Below, piece after piece: positions 43,866-56,018 of a stretch of 64,000 bases of DNA (its first letter is position 1; every line of letters begins with the position of its first letter). A program made the translations under genes and the position numbers. The stretch is from Psococerastis gibbosa (Eukaryota > Arthropoda > Insecta > Psocodea > Psocidae), in the NCBI GenBank assembly GCA_963971405.1, contig OZ020484.1:12462001-12526000 (forward strand). The letters are read 5' to 3'. The notes under the pieces were generated by a model. The model was not told the DNA's origin, made no database searches, and saw only the letters and a program-made list of their open reading frames with translations.

Positions 43866-44294
43866 GGTGCCCATTTCACATACGTACAACGTCAATGAAA
43901 ATTATGAAATTGAAGGGCATTTCAATTTTACTCTATGCCATTGTTAAAATTGATCAATGATCAATTGATAATAGAGTAAAATCACAAACAATGAAACAAA
44001 CAATCTAAAATTAAAAAATGGCGTCATGTGATATGACAAGTACAACTATTTTAATTGTTTTCTCTAAAAAGAAAGCATTTCTGTATAAAAATTATAATAA
44101 GGATTAAATAATAAGGCGACGAAGAAAACAAATACAATTTCAAGAAACAAATTTCAAAAATTTGGCGCATACGCTTCAATTGAAAATTGTCAATTTTTGA
44201 AAAAACACATGGAATGGCCCCCATCAATGAGAAATTGAAATGTCCTTCAATTTCATAATTTTCATTGACGTTGTACGTATGTGGAATGGGCGCC
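43866..44294. mobile_element. Nested foldback MITE, hybrid of two families
   Basis: TTA duplication. Outer arms (CACATACGTACAACGTCAAT, inverted at 44260-44294) are those of the 24484/35731 family. The middle (ACTCTATGCCATTG, TGATCAATGATCA, AAATGGCGTCATG) is that of the 26469 composite. Confidence 0.8.
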
Positions 44295-44333
44295 TTAAGA
44301 AGGGAACACTTCACCCTATGTAAACACGGAATA

Positions 44334-44470
44334 GGCGGCTATTCCACTTGTCAATATTCCGTCATTTGTGCTTCGATCAATAATTGATGAGATTTTTGTT
44401 TTTATATAGAGTAAAATAAAATCTCATCAATCATTGAAGCACAAATGACGCATTATTGACAAGGGGCGAT
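44334..44470. mobile_element. Foldback MITE (GGCGGCTATTCCA group), short form
   Basis: GGCGGCTATTCCACTTGTC ... inverted GACAAGGGGCGATAGC (right tip decayed); middle TTTTTATATAGAGT. Pair of the copy at 60864. Confidence 0.75.
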
Positions 44471-45049
44471 AGCAATTTTATATTATAATTTTTCCGCTCA
44501 AAAAACCGCTTCCTATAAATGGGCTCATACATACTCGTTGAAAGTTTACATAAGCCTCACAAGTCTTCGTATGATAATAATTGTACTTGCACTCTATCGC
44601 AGCACTCTCATACGTTGAATTGATAAGCAGAAAGACTAGATGAAAGATGCGGCTCGGCTCACGAGATGACTCATTGCAAACACAGCGCGCCACATGGTAA
44701 TCAGCAAGGCTTCACAAAATGCGCAATTACAATTGTCCATTTATGCCAGCTTAACATCTGGCGTTATGAAATTGAAATTTCACCAGCCTGTCCCTGTTTC
44801 CGTAGAAATCACAATGTTAGCTGCCTTCTATTACAGACCAGGACGGGCAGGAGCACATATCAATGAGATGACTGGCTCCTTTGCTAGAATTGCAGCATAT
44901 ATAGTACTGCTCACGTATCATACCATGGCTACCTTACGTTACAACATTTGATTAAATAGTGGTCTTATACGCGCCACTACTTGGATGAAAGCTAGGAACG
45001 TACACAGAGTCTCTACCAGGTCTACAGCGATCACGCTTTCTTGACTAAT

Positions 45050-45348
45050 TCAGACGCTGCAACCTGTCGACAACTCTTCGCCCGACTGTTGGGTCCACTT
45101 GCACTGGTGACACGGTTTGCAATCACTACTGCCACTGCTGAGTCGCAGTCCTTGTTCAAGCTCCAGGAGCTGCCCCATGAAGTTTAGGTTAGGTGAGATG
45201 ATTGATCTGGCCGTTTTCACCACTGTGTAAGCTTCTACCATAGAGACTAGGCGATGCTTCATGACATATGCAATAGTTATGGTGGCTGACCGAGAGATGC
45301 CTGCTTGGCAATGGACTAGAACATTGGTTCCCGATTTCCGGGCCTCTT
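45050..45348 (-). CDS. DUSP10/puckered-like MAP-kinase phosphatase, terminal exon with the catalytic loop
   Basis: Entered through TTGTTTCAG in phase 1, completing the Glu of FNFIEEAR; 98 codons then TGA. It carries the signature [13 protein letters not shown] (catalytic Cys at 45308-45310, Arg at 45290-45292), an AYVMKH helix, and [16 protein letters not shown], the substrate-side segment typical of DUSP8/10/16. The tail is short and Cys-containing ([11 protein letters not shown]). It dephosphorylates phospho-Thr and phospho-Tyr of MAP kinases, here most likely JNK and p38. The intron separating it from the other half of the domain is 11.4 kb and full of repeats and AP-1 sites. Orthology to DUSP10/puckered is inferred from motif similarity. 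Confidence 0.93.
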
Positions 45349-45973
45349 CTGAAACAATAATAGATACATTTGTTTAGTAAATAGTATGATGCAGGACATA
45401 ATAACGAATAATTAAGATTCATTTACTAGATTAACCCGTTTATAGCGCCAAGCGTCACTGAGACGTTATATTTGTGGTTCAATGGTTAAACACATATGAT
45501 TAACTTGAAACATTTTTGAGAGATAGTCTGCGGAGGGGCACTTAAAGCAACCAAGTCTCTTCATATTAGAGTGTGTCTACAAGTAGGCCTATGAACACTG
45601 ACCAAATTTTGGGGGCTCTTGAACCCTGAAGGGGTCTCACTACACAAAATTATAAGCAGCTGAAGTATGAAGGTACATTTTTGGACAATATCTCAAGCTG
45701 GAAACTAATATAAGCATAACTGGAAGTTTGCACTATGTGCAACATAGGCGGAATAAATCTCTCCAGCCAGCCCGGTGAGTCATCGAGGAACCGCGCGGAG
45801 GGCTTAGCTGCTTTGCGTCAAAGCTTCCTGCTCCTCCAGTTTTTATTTTAAGGACAACTGGTCTTTTTTCTAACTTTATTACCTATAAGCAGTTGGCTGG
45901 GATGGTACTGGATACTACGAATTAACGGATTGAGGCTAACTACAATGTGAAAAGTAACAACCCCACAAGCTCG

Positions 45974-46002
<29 letters not shown>
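45974..46002. repeat. Poly(T) run of about 29
   Basis: Longest homopolymer of the window. Confidence 0.9.
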
Positions 46003-46009
<7 letters not shown>

Positions 46010-46157
46010 GACAGGGAATGGAGGGCATAGGACCACTACAAATAACTTACTGTAGTTTCATTAGTTGGTATAGGCTAATAGTTAAAAATTTGAATTACTT
46101 TTTGAAAACCTATCTTTAATTTCCCGGGTACGGTAGTTCCTATGCCTGTTGTGTTAA

Positions 46158-46542
46158 GGCTGAGTGTTCAAAATGTTTTGTAAACAAGAAATGTTGCTGA
46201 TTTTATGACGAAACTAATTTATTGCTCGTTCCACAGATACAAAGATAACAAAGTGAACCGATAAAAATCTTATAAAAAATACAAGTTATCGCAGGAAGTT
46301 TATATTTTCTGAACCGAAATATTATTACCTTAGAAAAATGGGACAAAGAGCCTTAAACCCATTTTGTAGAACAGTTGTAAATCTGTAGGAGAAATAGACA
46401 GCTTTCACAGAAAACTCGTATTTTTTAAGATTTTTTCATCTGTTCCCTTTTATATCTTTGTGGCTGTGGAACGGGCAATTAATTACTTTCGTCCAAAAAT
46501 TACGGTAATTTCTTGTTTACAAAACATTTTGAACACTCAGGC
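46158..46542. mobile_element. TTAA-flanked MITE (piggyBac-like target)
   Basis: TTAA at 46154-46157 and 46543-46546; GGCTGAGTGTTCAAAATG / CATTTTGAACACTCAGGC arms continue to TTGTAAACAAGAAAT. Inner inverted block around CTCGTTCCACAG / CTGTGGAACGGGC. Confidence 0.75.
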
Positions 46543-47084
46543 TTAACTTAGCCCTAAAAATTGACTTAGAAAGCTCTGAACGCAAGCGGATATCTCAATA
46601 TTTTAGAACTTCTACCATTCTATGTTTATTCCTGTGAATAACATAAATATTGGATGTGATGTCATTGGACCAAAACATAAATAAATAAACCGAATAAGCC
46701 ATTTAATTTAATTTTTGATTCTTTGATAAATTTAGAGGTGAGACAGACGGCACTGAGCGAGTGAATGCAGGGCAGTGGTCACGGCAGGCTGAGTGTGACT
46801 CATGCCGGGGGATACGTCACCATTCACACAACCAGCGACCCGCCGACCTTCACGGGATGGGGCCCTTCCTGAATGAGTGCTGGGCAGGGGGGGGAGCCCA
46901 CTCCGCCATTAATATAATTAAATCATAGAAAGTGAGACTCAACAGCTGTAAACTAACCATCCAAGAATGGAAATAAACAAGATGCAGTTATTGCAGTGAT
47001 AGGCTACCCGTTATAGTATAGGAACAAGTCCTCCCGCACTGGTCTGAAGCAGTGTAAAATAGTGTTGCATTTTGTATCTTTTAT

Positions 47085-47280
47085 TATTATTTCTTTATTA
47101 CAAAAAGGTTAAATCGCGAACAAACAATTTAAAGAATGTAACCGATTAACCTCTTCAATCGCCCCCACTAATTCACCTCATAGGTACTTGTGTCGAGTTA
47201 CGACACGTCTCCGACCGCAAGGTGTGTAGATACTTGCACAAGTACAAGGACACTACCACATTGCCGCCGGAGTCGCTGAC
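47085..47280. repeat. Dispersed repeat family 3
   Basis: Diverged copy with GTCGAGTTACGACACGTC and TTGCACAAGTACAAGGAC. Confidence 0.6.
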
Positions 47281-47444
47281 TGCAGCATTCCTAAAATAAC
47301 TCCAGAATATTGGTACGGGTACTTACAGAATGTCAAACTAGCCCGAATTTCAAAAAAATCTATAAAGTCTATAAAACTTTTTATATTTATATTTATGATC
47401 AAATAGAATAATTTGTAGATTTTGTAGACTTTGAACATTTTTTA

Positions 47445-47606
47445 GGCGGGTATTCCACATACGTCAATCGTCAGTGAAAAATTGAAAAATGACGTAACAA
47501 TGACGTAAATTGACGTGGTAGCAGAATTTTTAGTATGTCTTTAATGTCTGCTAAAACGTCATTTTTCAATTTTTCATTGACGATTGACGTATGTGGAATA
47601 CCCGCC
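47445..47606. mobile_element. Foldback MITE (CACATACGTCAATCG family)
   Basis: TTA duplication; GGCGGGTATTCCACATACG ... CGTATGTGGAATACCCGCC, 162 bp, tip GTAGCAGAATTTTTAGTATG / GTCTTTAATGTCTGCT. In the phosphatase intron. Confidence 0.85.
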
Positions 47607-47704
47607 TTAGCTTACGTAGGTTACATTCTTGAAAACAACTACAGGCAAGAAATAAAAATAAAATGAAACATTAAAAAAAAGGAAAATAAACAAGTAGCAA
47701 GTAG

Positions 47705-47879
47705 TCAGGACATGTAGAGTAGTGGTACAGACTTCGACTTTAACCCGAAAGGTTGTTGGCTTGAGTCCCACACATGCTACATTTAATGATGCATCAGCAC
47801 GTATCTACATGTTGAGTATAAGAGAGGGCTTTATAGACCTAACTCAGAACAAAATGTAAATATTTATTTATTTATTTAA
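47705..47879 (+). repeat. tRNA-derived SINE family 1
   Basis: Head with GGCTTGAGTCCCACAC; internal deletion; TTTATTTATTTATTTA tail. In the phosphatase intron. Confidence 0.75.
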
Positions 47880-48500
47880 GTAGCATTGTAAACATGACGG
47901 AATATTCAGACTACAACAGATAATAACAATTATTTAATACCTAAAGCAGGCATAGCTGTAGCAAGCGTATATCGCAAAGAGATTTAGAGCAGAACTAGGT
48001 ATGTATCAGTCACACACACACAGACCACCATGCGAATTTATTAGAAAACTTGGCAACGAGCTCAAAAGTATTGTAGAACGGCATAAAGGCTACAATGACC
48101 TCTGACGTAAGCAGCATGACTCATCGCTGAAAGGTCAAAAGGTGATTTTATACCAAAGGTTCCTTTGCACGAAACCTCACGTTAATTTCTGACAGCTCCT
48201 TGTGGATACGTATAGCGAGAACGAAACGTCGGAAATGTCGTCAGCAATCCATAATGTCGTACAATTTGGCATGCGAGACCTATTGGCCTGCCCTTTGCTA
48301 GTAAGCCTCATCTTTAGGTCTTTTCGACAAGAAAAGTATTTACTCGGCAGCAGCGTTTATCAACGGAACCCGTAAGCTGCAGGATGAAAGAACAAAATGC
48401 CTTCGACAATTTTTACATAATCCCGTACCGTCTGTGCTAAGCCGCAGAACCAATAGAATTACATAAAAACATTTAGGTAGACCCAATAGTCACACCAAAT

Positions 48501-49364
48501 CAAAGAACCGATCCGAGTTTACTCGAACATGCTTTCCAATGTATCAACATTAGTAAATAGAGAAAATGAGTAATTTCATGGTAAATAATTTTCCTATGGT
48601 TAGATTTCCGATACCTCGGGGGGGGGGGGGGGGGGGGAATTGTCCACCTGACGTCACTGGAGGTGAGATAAATTCTAGATAGGTCAGACCAACACATTAT
48701 CACACAGCAATAATGGCAGGACACGCAATGCATTTGAGCTCGAATTTTCTATCATTTTTTCAAAAAATAATTTTTTGCACAAAACCAAATAGTTTTTTGG
48801 GAAAGCAACCTGTCCGGTTCCGTTACTCAATTTAACACCTAAAACATGCCTGAAGGTAGAAATCATCGATAGAAAGGTTTCGCAGAAAAATTATTTTTTA
48901 GTCATTTTTCATTAAAATTTAGTTATTTTTATTTTTTACCCCCAGAAGCAAACTATCAAGGGGCAAGCGACCCCCCGCATTTTATCAACATTAATAACAA
49001 CTATAATATAGGCTATGTGAATTTAGAAGAAATCGTTGGAGCCGTTTTCGGGAAATAATTTTTTTAGACGTTTTTTGGAGTTTTTTGAGAATAAAACCCC
49101 CCAAATTGAGTTAGCCCCAATTAAAAAAAATGGTCCCGAGGTATGATTTTTGTAAACGTACATGCCAAATTTCATCAAAATCGACCGAGTCGTTTGCCCG
49201 GAAATCGATGAACAGACAGACAGACAGACAGACAGACATTTCGTAAAAACCACTTTTTTGGGTTCCTGGGACTTTAAAACGTGTATATCCGTTGAAATCT
49301 CGGAATCGAAAATTTCGACCGTCACAAAGCTTTCCTTATACTACGTATAAATTGGAAAGCAATT
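48501..49364 (-). mobile_element. CAGACAGA-containing DNA element, full-length copy
   Basis: Minus-orientation copy with all landmarks and a 20-base G-run; close relative of the copy at 50663 (one long stretch of near identity). In the phosphatase intron. Confidence 0.75.
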
Positions 49365-49684
49365 AATCGAAAGTAATAATATAATATACTAATCTGCTTT
49401 GCATAGTCAGCGACGATGTGGGACTTGTCATTGAATTACTCAGTTGTCGTAATAGCGTAATACCACTCGAGGGAGATGCCGATTAAATTGAAAGCATTAG
49501 GGGTAATTGTTATTTCCGGATCTCCCCCTACATCGCCTAGCAGAATCATTTTGACCTATTGATGCGTAATAGGGCTTTGATCCGTGGTTACAGGCAAATT
49601 CCCAGCAGCCTTGCCACCCTTAGTTTGGGCTAGGGGTCGTCGAAGGGTTGGCAATCCTATGTTTTTGTCTGTTGTGTTGCATCA

Positions 49685-49785
49685 TGACTCAGATGGGTTG
49701 ACCCAGTTTCGACGGTTGCACATGGTCGGTTGCTTACTTTTTGTGAGTCACGAAGGGGTGTTTTTTGTATCATAGCTCTGACTCA
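49685..49785. promoter_or_regulatory. Triple AP-1 site within 100 bases
   Basis: TGACTCA at 49685-49691, TGAGTCA at 49744-49750 and TGACTCA at 49779-49785, inside the phosphatase intron and just outside the DNA element that ends at 49364. Confidence 0.4.
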
Positions 49786-50611
49786 TAAGCGCTCCTTTTG
49801 TGAATGAGATAATCAATGACGGGGAGGAACAAGAGTGTATGCAGTCATATTTGCCATTGTCAGGCGGAGCAGAAGCGTGGCGACAAATATATTTTAAATT
49901 TGGTGCAAATGCCACTGATAGAGAAAGAAAGAAAATTGTCTGTGTTTATGAAAGGGGGGGGGGGGGGAATAATGGTTACTTATGCCTGCATGTTTTATAA
50001 ACAAGTAATTGCGCCTCAACGGGTTTACATATTGTACATGATTTTACACGAGACAATCATTAACGGACCGGATTGAAAAAAAAAAACAGAAAAGCTAGTA
50101 TCAAACAGTAATCTACAGCACAGTATTAATGGCCCCCGTTTTTTTTTTGTCCTCGATGCGCTCCAAAACCAATGATCAGATTGTGATGAAACTTTGGAAG
50201 GGTATAGAGTGGTTCCAGGACCAATAAATATAGAAATATGCGCATAGATACTGCATATAAATTAAATTAAAATATTTCCGATACTGCACGTTTAGTAAAC
50301 AACTCAAAACGTAAACAAATAGCACGGGGGAGCAGAGGTGATACGTAGTTCGCCCGGGTCCACTAGTTTGCAATAATATTTTATAGTCAGTTATGTTTAA
50401 CATACAGTATAATATGGTCTATGTAATGCTAGCGGTTTCAAATTCAATGAACGAAAATTAGCACACTCACGCATTATTTTTGGTATGTATGATGTTAGTG
50501 AGCGAAGATCAAGAAGAACAATCCTAAGAAATAAATAAAATGTGTTACATGGTAGTAATTGACCATTGTTTTTACACTAATTGCATTCCTATTTATTTTC
50601 AAATGCACCTA

Positions 50612-51610
50612 CAGCCTGATCGAGGCGATTATAATACCGGTATTTATTTAATCCCCTGGTAAAGAACCGGTCCGAGTTTACTCGAACATGCTTTCCAATT
50701 TATCAAAATTAGTAGATAGAGAAAATGAGTAATATCATGGTAAATAATTTCCCTATGGTTAAATTTCCGATATCTCGGGGGGGGGGGGGGTTCTACCTGA
50801 CGTCACTGGAGGAGAGGTAAATTCTAGATAGGTCAGACCAACACATTACCACATAGCAATACTGGCAGGGCACGCAATGCATTTGAGCGTGAATTTTCTA
50901 TCATTTTTTCAAAAAAACATTTTTTGGAACAAAACCAAATACTTCTTTGGGAAAGCAACCTGTCCGGTTTCATTACTCAATTTAACACCTAAAACATACC
51001 TGAAGGTAGAAATCATCGATAGAAAGGTGTCGCAGAAAAATTATTTTTTAGTCATTTTTCATTAAAATTTAGTCATTTTTATTTTTTTACCCCCAGAAGC
51101 AAACTATCAACGGGCAAGCGACCCCCCGCATTTTATCAACATTAACAACAAATACAATATATGTGAATTTAAAAGAAATCGTTGGAGCCGTTTTTGGGAA
51201 ATAATTTTTTTAGACGTTTTTTTGAAGTTTTTTGAAAATAAAAACCCCCCAAATTGAGTTAGCCTAAAATAAAAAAAATAATCCCGAGGTATGATTTTTG
51301 TGAACCTACATGCAAAATTTCATCAAAATCAACCGAGTAGTTTGCCCGGAAATGGACGCACAGACAGACAGACAGACAGACTTTTCGTAAAAACCACTTT
51401 TTTGGGTTCCTGGGACCTTAAAACATGTAAATCCGTTGAAATCTCGGAATCGAAAATTTCGACCGTCACAAAGCTTTCCTTATACTACGTATAAATTGGA
51501 AAGCAACAAGATAATTTTATAATGGAAAGTGCTATTCAAAATTTGTTTGTTTAAGTTATAATCCTAGGGTATTTATTTAACCCCGGTATTATAATCGCCT
51601 CGATCAGGCT
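50612..51610. mobile_element. CAGCCTGATC foldback split by another element
   Basis: Left arm CAGCCTGATCGAGGCGATTA at 50612 and inverted right arm ending CGCCTCGATCAGGCT at 51610; between them lies the 845-bp element 50663-51507 plus 50 extra bases. Confidence 0.7.
50663..51507 (-). mobile_element. CAGACAGA-containing DNA element, inserted in a foldback
   Basis: Minus-orientation copy, same orientation as 48501, interrupting the CAGCCTGATC foldback. Confidence 0.75.
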
Positions 51611-51749
51611 ATTGCAGCCCAGCAGCGATTTGGGATTATTATAATGCCGGGATTTATTCAATTGTTTTAAACAAATGAGTTCAAAATGCGCAGGCATTTT
51701 CAATTGATAAATTAATATTTTTGGTGAGTTTTAATTTTTTCTCCCTCAG

Positions 51750-51842
51750 CAGCCTGATCATGGCGATTATAATACCGGTATTTATTTAATCCCCTGGTAT
51801 TAAATAAATACCTGTATTATAATCGCCATGATCAGGCTGCAG
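51750..51842. mobile_element. Foldback (CAGCCTGATCATGGCG family), near-perfect
   Basis: 93-bp palindrome, almost no mismatches; decayed single arms of the same family at about 5463-5507 and 52000-52062. Confidence 0.8.
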
Positions 51843-52867
51843 ATGTAGACACATTAATTAAAATTCTTATTATATTTCAAAATTCTACATGTACATTTTA
51901 ATGTATATTATATTAGTATCCATCAAATATGATATTCTAATAATTTAATAATTTGAAATTTCTGCGCATATTAAAACATCGTCACGCGACACCTTACTAC
52001 TGCGGTATTAAAAAATAACCCCCGGTATTGTAATAATCCCAAATCGCCATGATCGGGCTGCAGGCGAGACATAAAATGCGCAAGAGCTAGTTTAGCAGGC
52101 ACTTATTTCGAACGCACCCTAAGCCAAAATACATTAAAATTCAATCAATTGAAACGGACTGAAAGAAATGAGGGTGATGGGAACAATCAGGTTAATAATT
52201 GGCGCTTTGAGTTTGATTTTCGAGTGAGTCACACGGGGGGTAAATTACCCCCGGGCAGATGATGTTTGCGTCATAGTGGACACGTCATACAACATGAATA
52301 ACCGCGGGCTTATTCATAAATAAGGGTGCCACGTGCCAACAGCTCACAGAGAAGTTCAGCTCCATTACCTCCTCCAGTTCAACAGCGCCAGTAGGAAAAT
52401 AATTTACCCTCGGATTTGATTCGCTAATGGTAGTAGGTTGAAAATATAGCCGATATAAAGGGACAAAGCACTTAAACCTAGGCTGGCACGATCAAGCACT
52501 CTCTTCCTATCCGGGGACTACTTATATAGAATAACATGAGCAATTTAAATAAATTCAGAAAATACCTAACTACTAACAAGGTCAGGGATGTAATCTTGTA
52601 AAGTTCCCAAATTTCCGGAATTTTTCAAACCGTAATGGAAACATTTCGGACTAGATGGCAATACACTATTTAGCCATAGCATGCCCAAGAAAAAAAACGG
52701 AACATTCTCCAACAGGCGCAAAATAGTGGTTGTCTTCAGTAATTAATCTTAAATTAAAAAATTAACCAAAAAAACATAGGCCTAGTGGTGTCCCATGCTA
52801 AAAGGATAACAAAATTTCATATATATATATCAAACATTTGGCGCAGATTCCACCAACGTCAATAGTG

Positions 52868-52884
52868 ATTTAAATAAATGTTTG

Positions 52885-52927
<43 letters not shown>

Positions 52928-52940
52928 TTGTATGTATTAA
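52868..52940. repeat. Microsatellite (TATG/TA)n
   Basis: Alternating TGTATG and TATATA units, directly after a foldback end (GGCGCAGATTCCACC at 52840). Confidence 0.85.
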
Positions 52941-53270
52941 ATAACACTAATGAAAACAATAATTGACGGGGCGGGGCAGAGGTACACTAATACAAACAAA
53001 TTGCACCCGGAGTCCCGGATTTTGTTGTACCTTAATGCAATATCGCAATGTTGCAACAAAACAAACTATTTTTACACGAACAAGACTATCCCGTTATATT
53101 TAGTATCATTTTAGACAGACTTAAAAACCTTATAATAGTCTTCAAAAGGGTCGAATGTTACGACCGTGCACTAAGCTTAATTCATGACTTCCAATTGAAA
53201 ATATTGAAATGCTAGTCAACAGATACGATACTCAAACGAAAGCCCACGGAACAGAGGGGAGGACAAGCTA

Positions 53271-53981
53271 TGAGTCAGCCTCATAAGATAAGTACTTGAT
53301 AGGGAGTCGATTAGCCGCGGCTGGGTGATAACTGGGGGTTTCTGAATGGGCCGCCACCCTTCTTACAGCAGGAAGTCGTATTTACTGATACGTTATCCAG
53401 GAAATGCCTGGCTTACAGTATGCATGAGAATTCCAGCAGATTAAAGCCCGTGGGAGCTAAAAGTGTGAAACTGTGAAGTTGGCCGAACTAGCCGACTATC
53501 CAATAGCTAATATACGTGGTGTAGCTATGGTTAACATATGTAAATCATCTTTCTGAGGATAATTGCTTCATCCCAAAGCATTGGACAACTTTAACAGCCA
53601 TCCGAATTTTTGCTGTCACAACAATGGTGGAAACTATCTCTCTCTCTACTGGAAACTGATTACTGCAGGTTTTTTAGTAAATAATCCATTGCACGTTATT
53701 CAATAATGCCAACTACTGACTCAACTGAGATAATAATTTTAACAACTGTAATAACCAATGATTACTTCCTGTACCACTATTCGACTGACCTAGCCGAGTT
53801 CTGGGCTTCTGGTAAAAGACAATCTGCTGTATAGGCACATACCCTCTGACGCGGGGCAGGAAATGTGACTCAAGTAACTCAAGTCTAAGTATCTCAAGTA
53901 TTTTCTTGCATTGCTGTTACGTACAACAACAAAATGTGCTTGCCAATTTTTCTGGCTCCGATACATTGTGCAAGTGAGTCA
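53271..53981. promoter_or_regulatory. AP-1 site cluster in the long phosphatase intron
   Basis: Perfect AP-1 heptamers at 53271-53277, 53717-53723, 53866-53872 and 53975-53981, in a stretch where I recognise no repeat. A likely intronic enhancer if the locus is JNK-responsive; not proven by sequence alone. Confidence 0.4.
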
Positions 53982-54191
53982 TGCGTTCGTGAAATTCTTT
54001 TGACAAATCAGTCACTGGCATCCCAACAGACTTCCACAGTCACTACAATAGTAGAAAATCACTGCAGAAACAGTGACCTAAAGAAATAACACACTCCGAA
54101 ACGTCTTATGGTCAGACATTTTAGCAATACAACGCGGTTCTTAAAACTAAAGAAGTCACATTCCCTTAGCTTGACAACTAATCATTTATAC

Positions 54192-54495
54192 CAATGGTTC
54201 CCAACCGCTGGTCCACCTGGCATGTGGTCCACGAGCAACCCTGTAGTGACTTATGAGTTACTAGTAGCTAGAATATTAACCTAAGAATACAATAACTAGT
54301 AAAAAAACATGCATGCCCATGTTTCACATTAACTTTGTCGTACATTAAAATCATACTGTATGCTAAATATAGTGATATCCTTGAAAGGCTTAGAATTCTA
54401 AAAAAATAATTATAATAATAAATGTAAGGGGTGGTCGGCAGCGACACATTGTCGGCCTGAGTGGTCCGCAGACCCTCACTGGTTGGGAACCACTT
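54192..54495. mobile_element. hAT-type MITE
   Basis: 304 bp, CAATGGTTCCCAACC / GGTTGGGAACCACTT ends, perfect 8-bp duplication ATTTATAC (54184-54191, 54496-54503). Confidence 0.9.
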
Positions 54496-54825
54496 ATTTA
54501 TACATAGACTATAGTAAATACTAGGCTGTATGTATTTTTGGTAATGCCAACGATAATAAAACTACGTATCTGTTAGGTAATAGGTGTAGCTTCTAATTAA
54601 CTGATAAGATGGATGATATGATAAAAAAGCGACAGAAATAAATAATACAGTATGAATCATCGCATCGATTGCCAGCAACTTGCTATGGCGCAGCTCCATC
54701 CATAATGCCCAAGATAAGGACTCTTCACATCTGCCTGAGAACCCAAGTTAGTACATGCTTTGTGATATCGAAATGCAGTTTTATTTGCCCTTCCCCTTCA
54801 TTTGTCTGACGACTGGTAGGAACTA

Positions 54826-55195
54826 GGGTTGCCAACGGCCTTACCATGTTGATTCCATTAGAGCAGAGCCTGTTTCAAACTGCGGCAACTTGGTAGTGTG
54901 TACAGGGGCAGGGGAACATGGTGGGGCATGATAACGCGCTTAGGCAGTATAAGTCGAGTCCTGGTCACCTCCGATTTAATCGTGTGACTTTACCATGTTC
55001 CCCAAGTGGTTCGGAATCCACTATAATCAGCAGGTCCACCCTGTTAGTCAACTCCCCTTTCCCCGAGGTGAAAGAGTCTGCCCTTAGGGTGCCTCAAGTT
55101 AACAAACAGACTCACTCCCCCCGCCAGGCTGACAGGGTTGCTTAAAGCAGAAATGCTGAAAGCAGCCGTTAGAAACAACAACAACAACGATTTTT
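54826..55195 (+). repeat. Dispersed repeat family 2 (SINE-like), longest copy
   Basis: As above; extends to TAGAAACAACAACAACAACG, a simple A-rich tail that suggests retroposition. Confidence 0.6.
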
Positions 55196-55207
55196 TGTGG
55201 AAATAAA

Positions 55208-55456
55208 TATATAATACATAAATATTGACTTTTTGTTCTATTACTAAGTCAACCTACCGAAGTTAGGACTTTAAAGCACTCTCTTACACTTAACTAGGAA
55301 GGCCCGGGACCACCTACTTTACATGCCCTCCGAAGCATGGCCAGAAAATGTAGCGAGTGTGGACACTTCTTTGGTTACATGTAGGAAATGTAGGAAGTGT
55401 AGGACTCGAACCAACAGCCTTTCAGGTGAAAGTCAGAGTCCGTACCACTACTCTAG
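55208..55456 (-). repeat. tRNA-derived SINE family 1, head-to-head pair, left
   Basis: Reverse copy with a small internal duplication (GTAGGAAATGTAGGAAGTGT region); its head meets the head of the next copy. Confidence 0.75.
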
Positions 55457-55623
55457 AGTAGTGACTCCGACTGTCACCCAAGAAGATGTTGTGTGTCCGA
55501 GTCTCATGCTTGCGACATTTTCTGGCCATGCTTCGGAGGGCATGTAAATCAGGTTGTCCCGGGCCTTCCTAGTTGAGTGTTGAGTTGAGCGACTCTATAA
55601 CCCTAACTCTGCTAGATCGGTTC
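55446..55623 (+). repeat. tRNA-derived SINE family 1, head-to-head pair, right
   Basis: Forward copy beginning at the palindrome CACTACTCTAGAGTAGTG; ends CTAACTCTGCTAGATCGG without the usual tail. Confidence 0.75.
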
Positions 55624-56018
55624 TATCTCCCTGCTGTAACCTTATTGATTAAACAGCAGGGACCCCCGCACTACAGGATATCCAATTTATTCCCCTCAAT
55701 AATAAGCACTTAACATCTTCCCCGATGAACTTAACGCTGTAATAACGTTGTTATCTTCACTGCTGACTGATTGAATTGTTTCCAAATTGTTTGTCATCTT
55801 TAGCTCACCATTACATGTGGCCATGGCAATCAGGATAATTAGTAAAAGCGATGGAACTCATGGAAGTTAAGTACTTTATCAAGTTCACTAGCCAATACTT
55901 AACTATGTAAATTAAGTTTTATTTCCTGAAATTTGTTTTTCTTACAAATTAACTGGATTACTGACAATCCAAATTGGAACGAGAAACGCTCGACAGTGGA
56001 AAAACAATAGCTATTTAA

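Noticed and set aside
44694-44951. 85-codon plus-strand ORF before the phosphatase terminal exon
   Set aside because: No motif, no splice support, codon use like the background.
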